Shown piece after piece: positions 44,013-53,151 of a stretch of DNA of 62,057 nucleotides. The number at the start of each line of letters is the position of its first letter. Position 1 is the first letter of the stretch. The notes under the pieces are model-generated. The model had not been told where the DNA came from. It ran no database searches and saw only the letters and a list, made by a program, of their open reading frames with translations. The translations under genes were made by a program, and so were the position numbers. Origin of the DNA: Candidatus Gastranaerophilales bacterium (lineage in GTDB: Bacteria; Cyanobacteriota; Vampirovibrionia; Gastranaerophilales; Gastranaerophilaceae); NCBI GenBank assembly GCA_944322935.1, contig CALUQO010000001.1, forward strand, positions 107,934 to 169,990. Direction: 5' to 3'.

Positions 44013-44363
44013 ATGAGAAACACTAAAAAACAGATAGAACAACATGATTTGCACGTTAAACGCGGTGACCGTGTTATCTTGACTTCAGGAAAAGATAAAG
44101 GCAAAATCGGTAACGTGAAAAAAGTCATCAAGTCTGAAAACAAAGTTATTGTTGAAGGCTTAAATATGGTGACAAAAGCTCAGAAACCTAACCCGATGGC
44201 TGGTATTCAGGGCGGCTTAAACAAAATCGAAGCTCCGGTTGATTCTTCAAAAGTTATGATTTATTGCATGGCTTGCGAAAAAGCAACAAGAGTAAAACAC
44301 GAAATTGTTGACGGCAAAAAAGTTCGTGTTTGCAAAAAATGCGGCGAACAAATTGATTCATAG
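44013..44363 (+). CDS. rplX: 50S ribosomal protein L24 with zinc-ribbon-type Cys pairs
   Basis: A 116-residue KOW-domain protein that starts 50S assembly. DLHVKRGDRVILTSGKDKGKIG (KOW), VEGLNMVTKAQKPNP, and the C-terminal part with CMACEKATRVKHE ... VRVCKKCGEQID, which has two CxxC pairs able to bind Zn. Many L24 proteins lack these cysteines. AAGGAAAG precedes the start. Confidence 0.96.
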   Translation: MRNTKKQIEQHDLHVKRGDRVILTSGKDKGKIGNVKKVIKSENKVIVEGLNMVTKAQKPNPMAGIQGGLNKIEAPVDSSKVMIYCMACEKATRVKHEIVDGKKVRVCKKCGEQIDS

Positions 44364-44445
44364 TATTAAAGTATGGGTGCCTTGTTAGTCGTAAATATTA
44401 TGTTTGTGGCATAATGAAGGTACATTCTACGAAAAGGAAAGAAAA

Positions 44446-45009
44446 ATGACTACATTAACTAAAGACTTAAAAGTAAGATACGAAGAAGAAGTAAAAGAAT
44501 CTTTAAAATCTCAATTTGGTTATGAAAACGTTAACCAGATTCCTAGATTAAATAAAATCGTTATAAACATGGGTGTTGGCGAAGCTTGCCATAACTCAAA
44601 ATTAGCTGAAACAATCGTAAAACAATTGACAAAAATTGCAGGTCAAAAAGCTGTAATCACAAGAGCAAAACAGTCAATTTCTTCTTTTAAATTGAGAGAA
44701 GGTATGCCGGTTGGTTGTATGGTTACACTCCGCGGCGAAAGAATGTATGACTTTTTGCAAAAACTCATCTGCGTAGTTTTACCCAGAATCCGTGACTTTA
44801 GAGGTATTTCTTCAAAAAGTTTTGACGGCAGAGGCAACTACACATTAGGTTTGAAGGAACAGACTCTGTTTCCTGAAATTTCTTACGACGAAGTTGATGC
44901 GGTATTTGGTATGAATATTTCTATCATCACTACTGCAAAAACTGACGAAGAAGCAAGAGCTTTGCTTGCTGATTTGGGTATGCCGTTCAAGAAAAAATCA
45001 CACTCATAA
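44446..45009 (+). CDS. rplE: 50S ribosomal protein L5
   Basis: A 187-residue protein of the central protuberance that binds 5S r[69 protein letters not shown] and [16 protein letters not shown] are standard. ATG 44446 after GGAAAG is chosen over in-frame codons back to 44404. A small hairpin AAGCCT/AGGCTT follows at about 45030-45050. Confidence 0.97.
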   Translation: MTTLTKDLKVRYEEEVKESLKSQFGYENVNQIPRLNKIVINMGVGEACHNSKLAETIVKQLTKIAGQKAVITRAKQSISSFKLREGMPVGCMVTLRGERMYDFLQKLICVVLPRIRDFRGISSKSFDGRGNYTLGLKEQTLFPEISYDEVDAVFGMNISIITTAKTDEEARALLADLGMPFKKKSHS

Positions 45010-45103
45010 GCGTGTAAACGTGAGTGTTTGAAGCCTAAAACTACAGGCTTTAATAAACTAAAACGAAAAAAATCAATGCAATTTGCATAAAAAGGAGAAA
45101 ATC

Positions 45104-45310
45104 GTGGCTAAAAAATCAATGATAGCTAAAGAAGAAAGAAGAAAATTACTCGTATCAAAGGGCAAATACCCCAGAGTAAGACTTCATAACAGATGTTCCA
45201 TTTGCGGACGTCCTCACGGATATCACAGAGATTTCGGTCTTTGCAGAATCTGTTTGAGAAAAATGGCTCATGAAGGTTTGTTACCCGGTGTAGTTAAAGC
45301 AAGCTGGTAG
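45104..45310 (+). CDS. rpsN: 30S ribosomal protein S14, zinc-ribbon type
   Basis: A 68-residue S14 of the short zinc-binding class. The cysteines in [12 protein letters not shown] and [14 protein letters not shown] form the Zn site, and [10 protein letters not shown] is the typical end. The start is GTG 45104, set by AAGGAG eight bases upstream; the reading frame before it is not natural. Cyanobacteria usually encode S14 outside this operon, so its presence here resembles Firmicutes-type order. Confidence 0.95.
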   Translation: MAKKSMIAKEERRKLLVSKGKYPRVRLHNRCSICGRPHGYHRDFGLCRICLRKMAHEGLLPGVVKASW

Positions 45311-45328
45311 TAATTGCCGGATTTCGCT

Positions 45329-45445
45329 TAACTATACTGCTCGACAAATTTTCATAACCAATATTGTTCAAGTAAGTAGTTAAGGGGGCTGCGAGGGCAG
45401 CGGAAAACGAAAAAAAGGGCAATCCCTTTTATGATAGACGTTGTA
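45329..45445 (+). other. Structured spacer between rpsN and rpsH
   Basis: The 170-bp gap has no gene. It contains the inverted repeat CTTAACTA (near 45329) and TAGTTAAG (near 45377), enclosing about 40 nt, and a hairpin AAAAGGG/CCCTTTT near 45415-45433. rpsH has GAAAAGGAAA before its start. Unusually long for a ribosomal operon spacer. Confidence 0.5.
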
Positions 45446-45480
45446 AGAAACTTCAAGCCCCGAAGAAAAGGAAAATAAAT

Positions 45481-45876
45481 ATGTTTACAGATCCAATAGC
45501 AGATATGCTGACAAGAATCAGAAACGCTAACATCGTTTCTCATCCGGAAGTTGAAATGCCATCTTCAAAATTAAAATTAGAATTGGCTAAAGTTCTTAAA
45601 GAAGAAGGCTACATCACCGATTACACAGAAAAAGAAGTAGGCAAATTCAAAGTTTTATCAATCACTTTGAAATACGATGAAAGAAACAAACCTGTTATTT
45701 CTAACTTGAAAAGAATTTCTAAAACAGGTTTGAGAGTATATTCAAAAGCTAAAGACCTTCCGCAGGTATTCGGCGGACTCGGTATCGCAATTATTTCTAC
45801 AAGCAAAGGTCTTATGACAGACAGAAAAGCTAGAAAAGAAAACCTCGGCGGCGAAGTTCTTTGCTACGTATGGTAA
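45481..45876 (+). CDS. rpsH: 30S ribosomal protein S8
   Basis: A 131-residue protein that binds the 16S central domain; in E. coli it represses the spc operon. [38 protein letters not shown], and the C-terminal [20 protein letters not shown] with GGEVLCYVW are typical. The 77-bp gap to rplF holds the dyad ATTCAATTTTGAAT near 45890. Confidence 0.97.
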   Translation: MFTDPIADMLTRIRNANIVSHPEVEMPSSKLKLELAKVLKEEGYITDYTEKEVGKFKVLSITLKYDERNKPVISNLKRISKTGLRVYSKAKDLPQVFGGLGIAIISTSKGLMTDRKARKENLGGEVLCYVW

Positions 45877-45953
45877 TCGTCGGGCTATTCAATTTTGAAT
45901 CGCAATGACGTAAGGATTAAAAAGATATTAATAATTAAATTGGAGATAAAAAA

Positions 45954-46496
45954 ATGTCACGTATAGGTAAAAAACCTGTTATAATACCGGATGGCGTTGA
46001 AGTAAAATTTGAAAACAATGTATTGACTGCTAAAGGACCTCTTGGTACAGAAACAGTTGAAGTTCGTCCGGAAATTTCAGTAAAAATCGAAGGTAATGAA
46101 ATCATCGTTGATGTTCACAATCACGATGACAGAAAATCAAGAGCACTCTGGGGCTTATCCAGAACATTAATCCACAACGCTGTTGACGGCGTAAAAACCG
46201 GATTCGTTAAGAAATTAGAAATCCAGGGCGTTGGTTACAGAGCTAACATGGAAGGCTCTAACCTCAACCTCGTTTTGGGTTATTCTCACCCGATTTTGAT
46301 TACTCCTCCGGAAGGCATCAAAATCGCTGTTGAAGCTAACACAAAAATCACTGTATCAGGCTCCAACAAACAACTCGTTGGCGACGTTGCAGCTGAAATC
46401 AGAAGCAAACGTCCTCCTGAAGTTTACAAAGGAAAAGGTGTTAGATACGAAGGCGAATACGTTAGACGTAAAGCCGGTAAAACAGGTAAGAAGTAA
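45954..46496 (+). CDS. rplF: 50S ribosomal protein L6
   Basis: A 180-residue protein with two similar domains near the sarcin-ricin loop. MSRIGKKPVIIPDGVEVKF, VTGFVKKLEIQGVGYRA-like TGFVKKLEIQGVGYRANM, and RSKRPPEVYKGKGVRYEGEY are hallmarks. GGAGAT precedes the start. A 176-bp structured gap follows before rplR. Confidence 0.97.
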   Translation: MSRIGKKPVIIPDGVEVKFENNVLTAKGPLGTETVEVRPEISVKIEGNEIIVDVHNHDDRKSRALWGLSRTLIHNAVDGVKTGFVKKLEIQGVGYRANMEGSNLNLVLGYSHPILITPPEGIKIAVEANTKITVSGSNKQLVGDVAAEIRSKRPPEVYKGKGVRYEGEYVRRKAGKTGKK

Positions 46497-46543
46497 GACA
46501 GTTACCGGCGCAATAATTGAGCCGTGCAAATGTCTTATCCTGA

Positions 46544-46631
46544 ATTTCATTCAGAAACTGATAAATATATTAATAATATTGAAATACATAATAAAGCCGG
46601 CATAAGCCCTTATAGATATTTTGAATGAAAT
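46544..46631 (+). other. Structured spacer between rplF and rplR
   Basis: ATTTCATTCA (46544-46553) and TGAATGAAAT (46622-46631) are perfect 10-bp arms enclosing 68 nt, and CGGC/GCCG lies further upstream. No gene is present. The arms could form one long-range stem that isolates rplR from upstream translation; rplR has GAAAGGAAAG before its start. Confidence 0.5.
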
Positions 46632-46672
46632 CAAAATTCCAAGTAAGAAGGCTTCGGTGAAAGGAAAGAAAA

Positions 46673-47041
46673 ATGATTAAAACAAGAAACAGAAAAGAAC
46701 AAATCAGAAAAAGACACCAGCGTGTAAGAACAAAAATTTCCGGTACTGCAGAATCTCCGAGATTGGCAGTATACAGAAGCACAAAACACATTTACGCTCA
46801 GTTGATTGACGACGTAAATAAAGTTACACTTTGCTCAGCTTCTTCTATTGACAAAGACTTGAGAGAAAAACTTTCTCACGGCGGTAACATTGAAGCAGCA
46901 AAAGTAGTTGGTGAAGCTATTGCTAAGAAAGCTTTAAAAGCAGGCGTTAAAGAATGCGTTTTCGACAGAGGCGGATTCCTTTATCACGGTAGAGTTTCAG
47001 CTCTTGCTGAAGCTGCAAGAGAAGCCGGCTTAGACTTCTAA
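46673..47041 (+). CDS. rplR: 50S ribosomal protein L18, last gene of the operon
   Basis: A 122-residue 5S rRNA-binding protein. [41 protein letters not shown] and [25 protein letters not shown] are standard. In nearly all bacteria rpsE, rpmD, rplO and secY follow; here a strong terminator comes 25 bp after the stop and an unrelated sensor kinase follows, so the operon is split at this point. Confidence 0.97.
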   Translation: MIKTRNRKEQIRKRHQRVRTKISGTAESPRLAVYRSTKHIYAQLIDDVNKVTLCSASSIDKDLREKLSHGGNIEAAKVVGEAIAKKALKAGVKECVFDRGGFLYHGRVSALAEAAREAGLDF

Positions 47042-47065
47042 AAATAATTACGCAACCTGTATAAC

Positions 47066-47100
47066 AAGCCCTCCTTATATTTAAGGAGGGCTTTGTTGTT
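47066..47100 (+). terminator. Strong terminator after rplR
   Basis: AAGCCCTCCTTA (47066-47077), loop TATT, TAAGGAGGGCTT (47082-47093), followed by TGTTGTT. A perfect 12-bp stem. It closes the ribosomal protein operon after rplR. Confidence 0.92.
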
Positions 47101-47285
47101 TAAAACAGTTTTATTTGCGTAAGAAATATGGCTGACATAGAATATTTTTTGTATGTATTGTTAAGTTAAACCAGCAGCACAAAAACTCCTTAGTTTTTAA
47201 AAACAGATAAAAGTCAACACTGTGGACGCTTTTATTCAACAAAAATATATAATAATAGTTATAGTTATATATTTTTGATTTATGA

Positions 47286-47291
47286 TATAAT
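47286..47291 (+). promoter_or_regulatory. Extended -10 box close to the sensor kinase start
   Basis: TGATATAAT (47283-47291) is a consensus extended -10 ending ten bases before ATG 47302. No Shine-Dalgarno is present between them. The 220 bp before it, after the operon terminator, are A/T-rich and contain no gene. Confidence 0.4.
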
Positions 47292-47301
47292 GCTTTTTGT
47301 A

Positions 47302-49110
47302 ATGGATAAGAAACTCAGTATTAGCACACAAAATAAGTTAATCCTGTTAGGGTTGGTGGTCAGCACTCTTTTAATAGTCGGGTTGGCTGTTTTTGCAATC
47401 ACAAATATTCAGGAAAAAATCTCTGAGGTTTACAGAGGTTTTGGGGAAATTGTTACAAAAACACTGGCAATAGAAAGCGTGGAAGTAACAAAGGACATCC
47501 AGGAGTTTGACCGTTTTAATATTTTGAGAAATCACTCCCGTTCGATAATAAACAGCAACAACGAAATTGCTTTTATTGAATTTAGAGATAATCAAAATAA
47601 CGTAATTTATTCAACAAAAAATGATTACCCTCAAAGGGCCCAAAAGACTAAGATAACAAGCTTTGCACAGATGATTGCGGATATTGGCGGTGAAAAAACG
47701 AATATCGGCAAGGTTACGGTGGGCCTCTCCGGCGGTGCATCAAAAGATATTTCTCACGCAACAAGAAATTCCATGCTTGTTGTGTTTACTGTTGCGTGGC
47801 TTGTGTTTACGCTTGTGATTTTGATTAACACTATCCTTATAACAAGAGAACTGAGTATACTCCACCACGGCGTTAAAAAGATTTCTACGGGCGACTTTGG
47901 CTACACTCTGGATGATAAAAATACATCAGGCGAAATTAAAGATCTTATCCATGCGTTCAATGACATGTCACAAAGATTGCATCAATATGAGGAGCAAAAT
48001 ATTGATGAACTTACTCTTGAGCGCAACAAGTTTGAAGCTGTTTTGATGAGTATTGTAAACGGTGTTGTTGTGTGTGACAACTTTGACAATGTTGTGCTGG
48101 TCAATAATGCCGCTAAAAAGATGCTCGAAGTTGAGGACGAGCAAATTCTTAACACAAAAATTCAAATGTATTGCGATACGGACGGAGAGTTATGTTTTAA
48201 AGAAAAAATAGAGCAGTTCAAAGACACCCCGCTTGATATTATGGAAAATAAACCTATCGAGTTCAATATAGAGGTTGACGGCAGAGTTATAAAATCTGTT
48301 ATCTCTCCGATGTTTTCTAACAATCAGGATTATGTAGGCTATGTTATAGTGCTCATCGATGTTACAAAAGAAGTTGAAATAGACAAGATGAAAAGCAACT
48401 TCATCTCTAATGTTAGTCATGAATTAAGGACTCCGGTAACGGTTTTAAGAACATACATCGATACGTTATATAATCACTCCGATGATTTTGATGAAAAAAC
48501 AAACAAAGAGTTCTTTGAAGTTATCAATAAAGAAGCTGCAAGGCTTCAAAAAATGGTTAATGACATTCTTGATTTTTCAAGGCTTGAAGCCGGCAACGTA
48601 AAAGTTGTAAAAGAGCTTACAAATATTGTTCCGCTTATTGAAGGCGAAATTAAATCAATGCAGGTTCTGGCGGAAGAAAAAAATATTACCTTTTCACTTA
48701 TAAAAGAACCGAATTTGCCGGAAATACCAATTAATGCGGACAGCATAGAAAGAGCGTTGAATAATTTAATTTCAAACGCAATAAAATATTCTCCCGAGAA
48801 CGGAAGAATCAAAGTGCGTGCGGAAATTGCACGCGACCCTGAGTATGTTGAAATTTCCGTTGAAGACCAGGGCTGTGGAATTACGGAAGAACACCAGAAA
48901 AAAATCTTTGAGCGTTTCTATCGTGTTGAAAATGATACGCACACTGTAAAAGGTACGGGGCTCGGTCTGCATCTTGTAAAAATTACCATAGAAAAACATC
49001 ACCACGGTCAGGTTTTTGTTAAAAGCAAACCCGGTGAAGGCTCGACATTTGGTTTCCGCCTGCCTATCCATCCGGTTGAAGATACGGAAGTGGAAGCCGG
49101 AGAAGCATAA
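47302..49110 (+). CDS. Membrane sensor histidine kinase (HAMP-PAS-HisKA-HATPase)
   Basis: A 602-residue two-component sensor. Order: TM1 (LILLGLVVSTLLIVGLAVFA, about residues 12-32), a periplasmic sensor domain of about 120 residues, TM2 (NSMLVVFTVAWLVFTLVILI), HAMP (GVKKISTGDFGYTLDDKNTSGE), a PAS domain (FEAVLMSIVNGVVVCDNFDN), HisKA with phospho-acceptor His 373 in NVSHELRTPVTVLR, and HATPase_c with NLISNAIKYSPENG, DQGCGITEE and GTGLGLHLVK. This architecture matches VicK/WalK and cyanobacterial NblS/Hik33. No response regulator is adjacent. An earlier in-frame ATG lies at 47275; 47302 is preferred because the N-terminus then fits a short cytosolic lead into TM1. Confidence 0.92.
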   Translation: MDKKLSISTQNKLILLGLVVSTLLIVGLAVFAITNIQEKISEVYRGFGEIVTKTLAIESVEVTKDIQEFDRFNILRNHSRSIINSNNEIAFIEFRDNQNNVIYSTKNDYPQRAQKTKITSFAQMIADIGGEKTNIGKVTVGLSGGASKDISHATRNSMLVVFTVAWLVFTLVILINTILITRELSILHHGVKKISTGDFGYTLDDKNTSGEIKDLIHAFNDMSQRLHQYEEQNIDELTLERNKFEAVLMSIVNGVVVCDNFDNVVLVNNAAKKMLEVEDEQILNTKIQMYCDTDGELCFKEKIEQFKDTPLDIMENKPIEFNIEVDGRVIKSVISPMFSNNQDYVGYVIVLIDVTKEVEIDKMKSNFISNVSHELRTPVTVLRTYIDTLYNHSDDFDEKTNKEFFEVINKEAARLQKMVNDILDFSRLEAGNVKVVKELTNIVPLIEGEIKSMQVLAEEKNITFSLIKEPNLPEIPINADSIERALNNLISNAIKYSPENGRIKVRAEIARDPEYVEISVEDQGCGITEEHQKKIFERFYRVENDTHTVKGTGLGLHLVKITIEKHHHGQVFVKSKPGEGSTFGFRLPIHPVEDTEVEAGEA

Positions 49111-49117
49111 ATTAAAA

Positions 49118-49840
49118 TTACAAAACAAGCAGCTTTTTGATATTTTCTTTCGGCAAATACATCAAACCGCTTTGCAGATTTTTCGGCAGCTCGTCTCTTT
49201 GTGCGGCAGGTGTGCTTAAATATTTTTGCATCAGTTTATCTTTTTCATTGTTCAAAAATTTGAGCCCGCTCTTGTAATAAAAAATCGTCGGCGGCTTGGA
49301 ATTATACGCCATAAGATGAATCCGTCCGCCATAGCCGTTTGCAATGCTTTCTTTTACTGCCGCTTTTAAAAGTTCTGTGCCTATACCTCTGAATGGTGAC
49401 GACTTTCTTGCCTGATTTTTTGATTCCAGCGAAACCAGTTCGACGGAATTGTAAATATAGTCGTTGCCTATCGGCTTTTTGAAAACTCCGCCGTAAGGAA
49501 ACACCATCGCTGCGTAGCCCAATTTGTCAGCCTGCTCGTTCTTTATGTAGAGATGAATTTTATCATCGCGCTCAAATTTTGTTACGTAGACCGGAATCTT
49601 TTGACCTGTTTGTCTGTTTGTTAAAAACGTTTTTGCTGCTATTTTTTCGGACGGGCGCAGGAGCTTTGCGAATTGTGCACTGATTGAGGCAGACGGCACA
49701 CCGGCTTGCGGTTTTTTATTCAATGTATAGTGCGTCGGTATTGTCACGACATTTTTTTGCCGAATTGCCGGCAAAAAATTTCTTGAGTCTTTTATTAATT
49801 TTGTTGTAACTTGAAGCTTTTCCATACAAATACAAAACAT
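49118..49840 (-). CDS. GNAT-like acetyltransferase with N-terminal extension
   Basis: A 240-residue protein whose second half is GNAT-like: YNSVELVSLESKNQARKSSPFRGIGTELLKAAVKESIANGYGGRI carries the beta4 strand and the acetyl-CoA loop (F-R-G-I-G-T), and IFYYKSGLKFL the following motif. The first 90 residues (VTTKLIKDSRNFLPAIRQK...) are not assigned. ATG 49840 and 49825 are both possible and neither has a clear ribosome site. It converges on the sensor kinase gene with 7 bp between stops. Substrate unknown. Confidence 0.75.
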   Translation of the reverse strand: MFCICMEKLQVTTKLIKDSRNFLPAIRQKNVVTIPTHYTLNKKPQAGVPSASISAQFAKLLRPSEKIAAKTFLTNRQTGQKIPVYVTKFERDDKIHLYIKNEQADKLGYAAMVFPYGGVFKKPIGNDYIYNSVELVSLESKNQARKSSPFRGIGTELLKAAVKESIANGYGGRIHLMAYNSKPPTIFYYKSGLKFLNNEKDKLMQKYLSTPAAQRDELPKNLQSGLMYLPKENIKKLLVL

Positions 49841-49904
49841 CTAAATAATAAAAATTGCCAGTACGTATACGTGTCTAATGTATTTTTTACATTTTGCGTC
49901 CGTG

Positions 49905-49960
49905 AATTGTATATGTTACGTAATTCGGCGATAAATATTGTAACATATATAAGAATGACG
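49905..49960. repeat. Near-palindromic promoter-like element, copy B
   Basis: Inverted copy of the element at 13396-13433: 17 identical bases at 49909-49925 and about 36 of 39 overall. Because the element is itself a near-palindrome, the plus strand also reads GTAACATATATAAGAAT, like copy A. On the minus strand it stands about 70 bp before the GNAT gene; on the plus strand it precedes a GGTCTGC/GCAGACC hairpin (49983-50021). The rest of the 266-bp gap has no gene. Confidence 0.5.
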
Positions 49961-50106
49961 AGTTTTAGTACCGGAAGAACGAGGTCTGCTTTGCTATTTA
50001 GACGGAACTAAACTGCAGACCAATGTTTAGCATTCGATATTTGAAACCAAGTTAATATTTAATTTTTACAACAAAACCTGCTGTATCCAAAGTACATTAT
50101 TGAATT

Positions 50107-53031
50107 TTATTGTTTATTTATTTCATTTTTGTTTATGTCTCCGGCAAGAGCACGTACATAATCAACAGCCATTTTCTCCAGTATTTTTTCCTTATCATCT
50201 TCTGGTATTGCATCTTCTCTCATAAGTCTTATAAATGCGCTTTGATTGGCCAGGTATTTTTTTAACATTTCAGTTGTTTTATCTTTTGATATATAAAGTT
50301 CGTTAAGTATAAATTTTTGTGCCTTTTTAAAGTTTTGCGGGTTATACATTGCATCATACTTTGCGTCGTTTTCTAAAACCTCAATGAGCCCTGGTAGAAA
50401 GTCCGAATCATAAATTTTATCAATTTCTTCTTTAGAAATCGGCTGCAAATATTCGTTATATTTTTGCCTCAACAAATTTTGCTTTTCTCTTATTCTTTTT
50501 TCCATGTGGTTTGCCTGTATAAAATCCCCCGCATTAATAGCCTGAAGAGTCAAAGCCTTAGGCTTTTGTGTAAGTTCATAAAGTACATAATTCAAGGCAG
50601 CATTGTTTGCATTGGCTGTTTGGGGATATTTTTGTGCAAAATTATCATACATTAAATTTATTAATGTATTGGCAAAAATTTGGTCTTTGCGTTTATCCGC
50701 AGCAGAATTGTTCTTTAATTTTGACTTAAATTTATCAAGCTTTAGAACAAGAATTGTTGCTATAACTTCTTGATGAAGATGTTCGTAGCTGTCTGCATAT
50801 TCCAAAAATTGATTCTCACTTGCATCTGCCCAGTATTTTGTCGTGCTTTTGTGCAGATACTGCTTAAAAGCGTGTTTTAATGAATCCAAAGAAGTAAAAT
50901 CTATATCGTAATTTTTATCGAGTTCATTGCTTCGTCTGACATTTTGGGCTTGTGCGGATGATTTGTCGAAGTAATTAACAGCAGAGTTTTTATCTTGTTT
51001 CACCCTCCAGTTAATATAATCAACAATCATATGCTCCATTATTACATCTTTAGCTGTTTTGTCTGCTTTATCATTGTTGTAGTATTTTATTGCAGCATTG
51101 TAATTCTTCAAAAATTCTTTGTATTTGTCCGGTTCTTGGTGGTTTAAATCCAGCATGTAACCGATATTGCAAAGTGTGTTGCTAAATTGCGGATAAAATT
51201 TGAATCCTTGATTAATGTTCAAAATAACAGCAGTATCAAAATCTAAATGACTAAAATCATCCAACTCTTTTGAAGAAGAAGTGGTTGCAAATTTTTTCAT
51301 CTCCGCATTTAATCGGTCATGTTTTTTTAACACATCTGACTCAAGATGATTTTCTTGTATATATTTCATGACATCCCCTCTTTCAAACTTAAATACCAAA
51401 GGGTCTCCCGTGAGTTCAAATAAAAGTTTGTTCAATAAAAAATCATTTGTTTTGGCTGTCATAGTGTGGGTGCGATTAAACAGGTCGTTTAATTCCTCTC
51501 TTTGATTTTCTAATTTATTTTGTATTTCTTTTAGTCCGTTTTCGTCAACATTGAGAAGTTTAGCCGGGTTGCTCTGGCAAAGTGCAACTATTTCTTTTCT
51601 TGTCTGAAGGTTTGTGTTTTTCATCAAAAAGTCCATAAACACTTTTTTAAAATTGTCTGGGAAAAATGCCATTGCGCCTGTTTCATATTTTCTAAACAGT
51701 TTGTTAACCGTATTTGATGAATCCAGATTTAACTGCTGCTCATTTTGGGGAATAAAAAGCTCCTGCGTTTTTTGAAGCTCTTGGGATTTATCCTTTCCTT
51801 CCGGTTGAGAAGAAGACGGCTGTGCAAGCTTTTGCATTTCACGTTTTATATTTCTTTTTTCCTTTGCTTTGTTCAAGACCCTTGCTTTAAGCTCCAGTGC
51901 CTTGTTTAACAATTCTTCCAGCTGCTTTTTATCTTCGCTGTAGTAAGCTGTTTCAAACTCTGTTATAGTATCTTGCAGTGCTTTGGAGTATCCGGCTCTG
52001 AATTCAGGGTCTTTGTTCCAGAATTCAAGCATTATTTCCCTTTGCTGCTGCGAAAACGTTGGGAAATCTATTGTAAAATTTTCGTCTGCATATTTTTCGG
52101 CAAAAATGTCCGATAACTTTTCACTAAAGCCCATTTGTGCAGCGGCTATTGTCATAATCTGCCCCTGATATTTTGCAAATATCGAGTTTGACATCTCTTT
52201 TCCGTTGAGCATTTTTTGAATCTGCTCAGAACGTTCCATTTGATTAAGACCGGCCCACCATTTTGTCATTGAAGAAGAGAGCTTTTCTTTTGTTTCGTCA
52301 GACGGTGTTATTCCTGATTTTCTCACGGGCGGAATGTATTCTTTGTCATTTCTTGTTGCAAGAAAAGAATTGTAATAAGGTAGTTTGGGGTATCTTATAC
52401 CGAGTGTATAGATGTTTGTGGGAGAAAAATATTTTTTGTCTTTTACACCCAGTTCTCGCTTTATTTCATCTGTCGCATCTTTATCAAAATCGTTGTTCAA
52501 TTCTTCTGTAGTTTTGCCCTCGAGATAAACTTTTTTCAACAGATATGTTGTAATATCTTTGTTTTGTGGGTCTTTAAAAATCGGAGTCTGTGAGGTTTGT
52601 GCATCCCATTTTAAAAGCAGCAGTATCCCCTGAGAGGGTTTTGTGTCTTTAAGCTCTTTTAAATGTGCAAACAGCGGTTCATCAGGATACATATCCTTTA
52701 TGTCCCGTACGCTGTCAGCTATTTTTAAGTACTCAAAAGCTTCTCTTTGCAATTGAGCAGGCGGCATGTGATGTCTTTCTTCGAAGTCTTCAAAAAGATA
52801 TTTTTTGACTGTATCTGGCATGTTGTCTATATTAAACTGCTGGTCGTAGAAGTTTTCCGGAGTTCTGTTAAGTCGTGCCTTAAAATTGGGATAAAAACTA
52901 ATATTAAAATCCTTGTATGACAACAATTGGTGATGGTTATTATTATTTATCGGGGATGAAATTGTTTTTGTATTTTTTGCTTTGTTTTTGGTTGGATTGA
53001 TGTTTATTGCGCTTGTTGCAAGAATACGCAT
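50107..53031 (-). CDS. Large helical hypothetical protein with ISFYPNFKAR motif and internal repeats
   Basis: Unrecognised 974-residue protein, rich in Lys, Asn, Glu and Gln, mostly predicted helix. The first 43 residues are polar and disordered in look, followed by ISFYPNFKAR at 44-53, the tag-like motif. A stretch near residues 235-275 (PSDETKEKLSSSMTKWW ... IQKMLNGK) resembles the small helical NUMOD3-type DNA-binding repeat, weakly. Two later segments repeat each other (LLNKLLFELTGDP ... YIQENHLE and ALNYVLYELTQKP ... FIQANHMEKRI, each followed by a similar 100-residue tail). No signal peptide or membrane segment. Single gene. Could be an effector, a structural or a DNA-associated protein; nothing decides. 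Confidence 0.75.
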   Translation of the reverse strand: MRILATSAININPTKNKAKNTKTISSPINNNNHHQLLSYKDFNISFYPNFKARLNRTPENFYDQQFNIDNMPDTVKKYLFEDFEERHHMPPAQLQREAFEYLKIADSVRDIKDMYPDEPLFAHLKELKDTKPSQGILLLLKWDAQTSQTPIFKDPQNKDITTYLLKKVYLEGKTTEELNNDFDKDATDEIKRELGVKDKKYFSPTNIYTLGIRYPKLPYYNSFLATRNDKEYIPPVRKSGITPSDETKEKLSSSMTKWWAGLNQMERSEQIQKMLNGKEMSNSIFAKYQGQIMTIAAAQMGFSEKLSDIFAEKYADENFTIDFPTFSQQQREIMLEFWNKDPEFRAGYSKALQDTITEFETAYYSEDKKQLEELLNKALELKARVLNKAKEKRNIKREMQKLAQPSSSQPEGKDKSQELQKTQELFIPQNEQQLNLDSSNTVNKLFRKYETGAMAFFPDNFKKVFMDFLMKNTNLQTRKEIVALCQSNPAKLLNVDENGLKEIQNKLENQREELNDLFNRTHTMTAKTNDFLLNKLLFELTGDPLVFKFERGDVMKYIQENHLESDVLKKHDRLNAEMKKFATTSSSKELDDFSHLDFDTAVILNINQGFKFYPQFSNTLCNIGYMLDLNHQEPDKYKEFLKNYNAAIKYYNNDKADKTAKDVIMEHMIVDYINWRVKQDKNSAVNYFDKSSAQAQNVRRSNELDKNYDIDFTSLDSLKHAFKQYLHKSTTKYWADASENQFLEYADSYEHLHQEVIATILVLKLDKFKSKLKNNSAADKRKDQIFANTLINLMYDNFAQKYPQTANANNAALNYVLYELTQKPKALTLQAINAGDFIQANHMEKRIREKQNLLRQKYNEYLQPISKEEIDKIYDSDFLPGLIEVLENDAKYDAMYNPQNFKKAQKFILNELYISKDKTTEMLKKYLANQSAFIRLMREDAIPEDDKEKILEKMAVDYVRALAGDINKNEINKQ

Positions 53032-53151
53032 AGTTTATAGTTCCTTCTTCATTGTACGTATATATAAAATAAACAAACAAATTTTTTTTTGCTAGAGTTA
53101 GTTTAAAATGTTATAATTTGCAATGTAATTATATTTATCGGAGCAAAAACT

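Noticed and set aside
47302-49110. Assignment as NblS/Hik33 or WalK orthologue
   Set aside because: Domain order agrees, but the architecture is widespread and no response regulator or target genes are adjacent.
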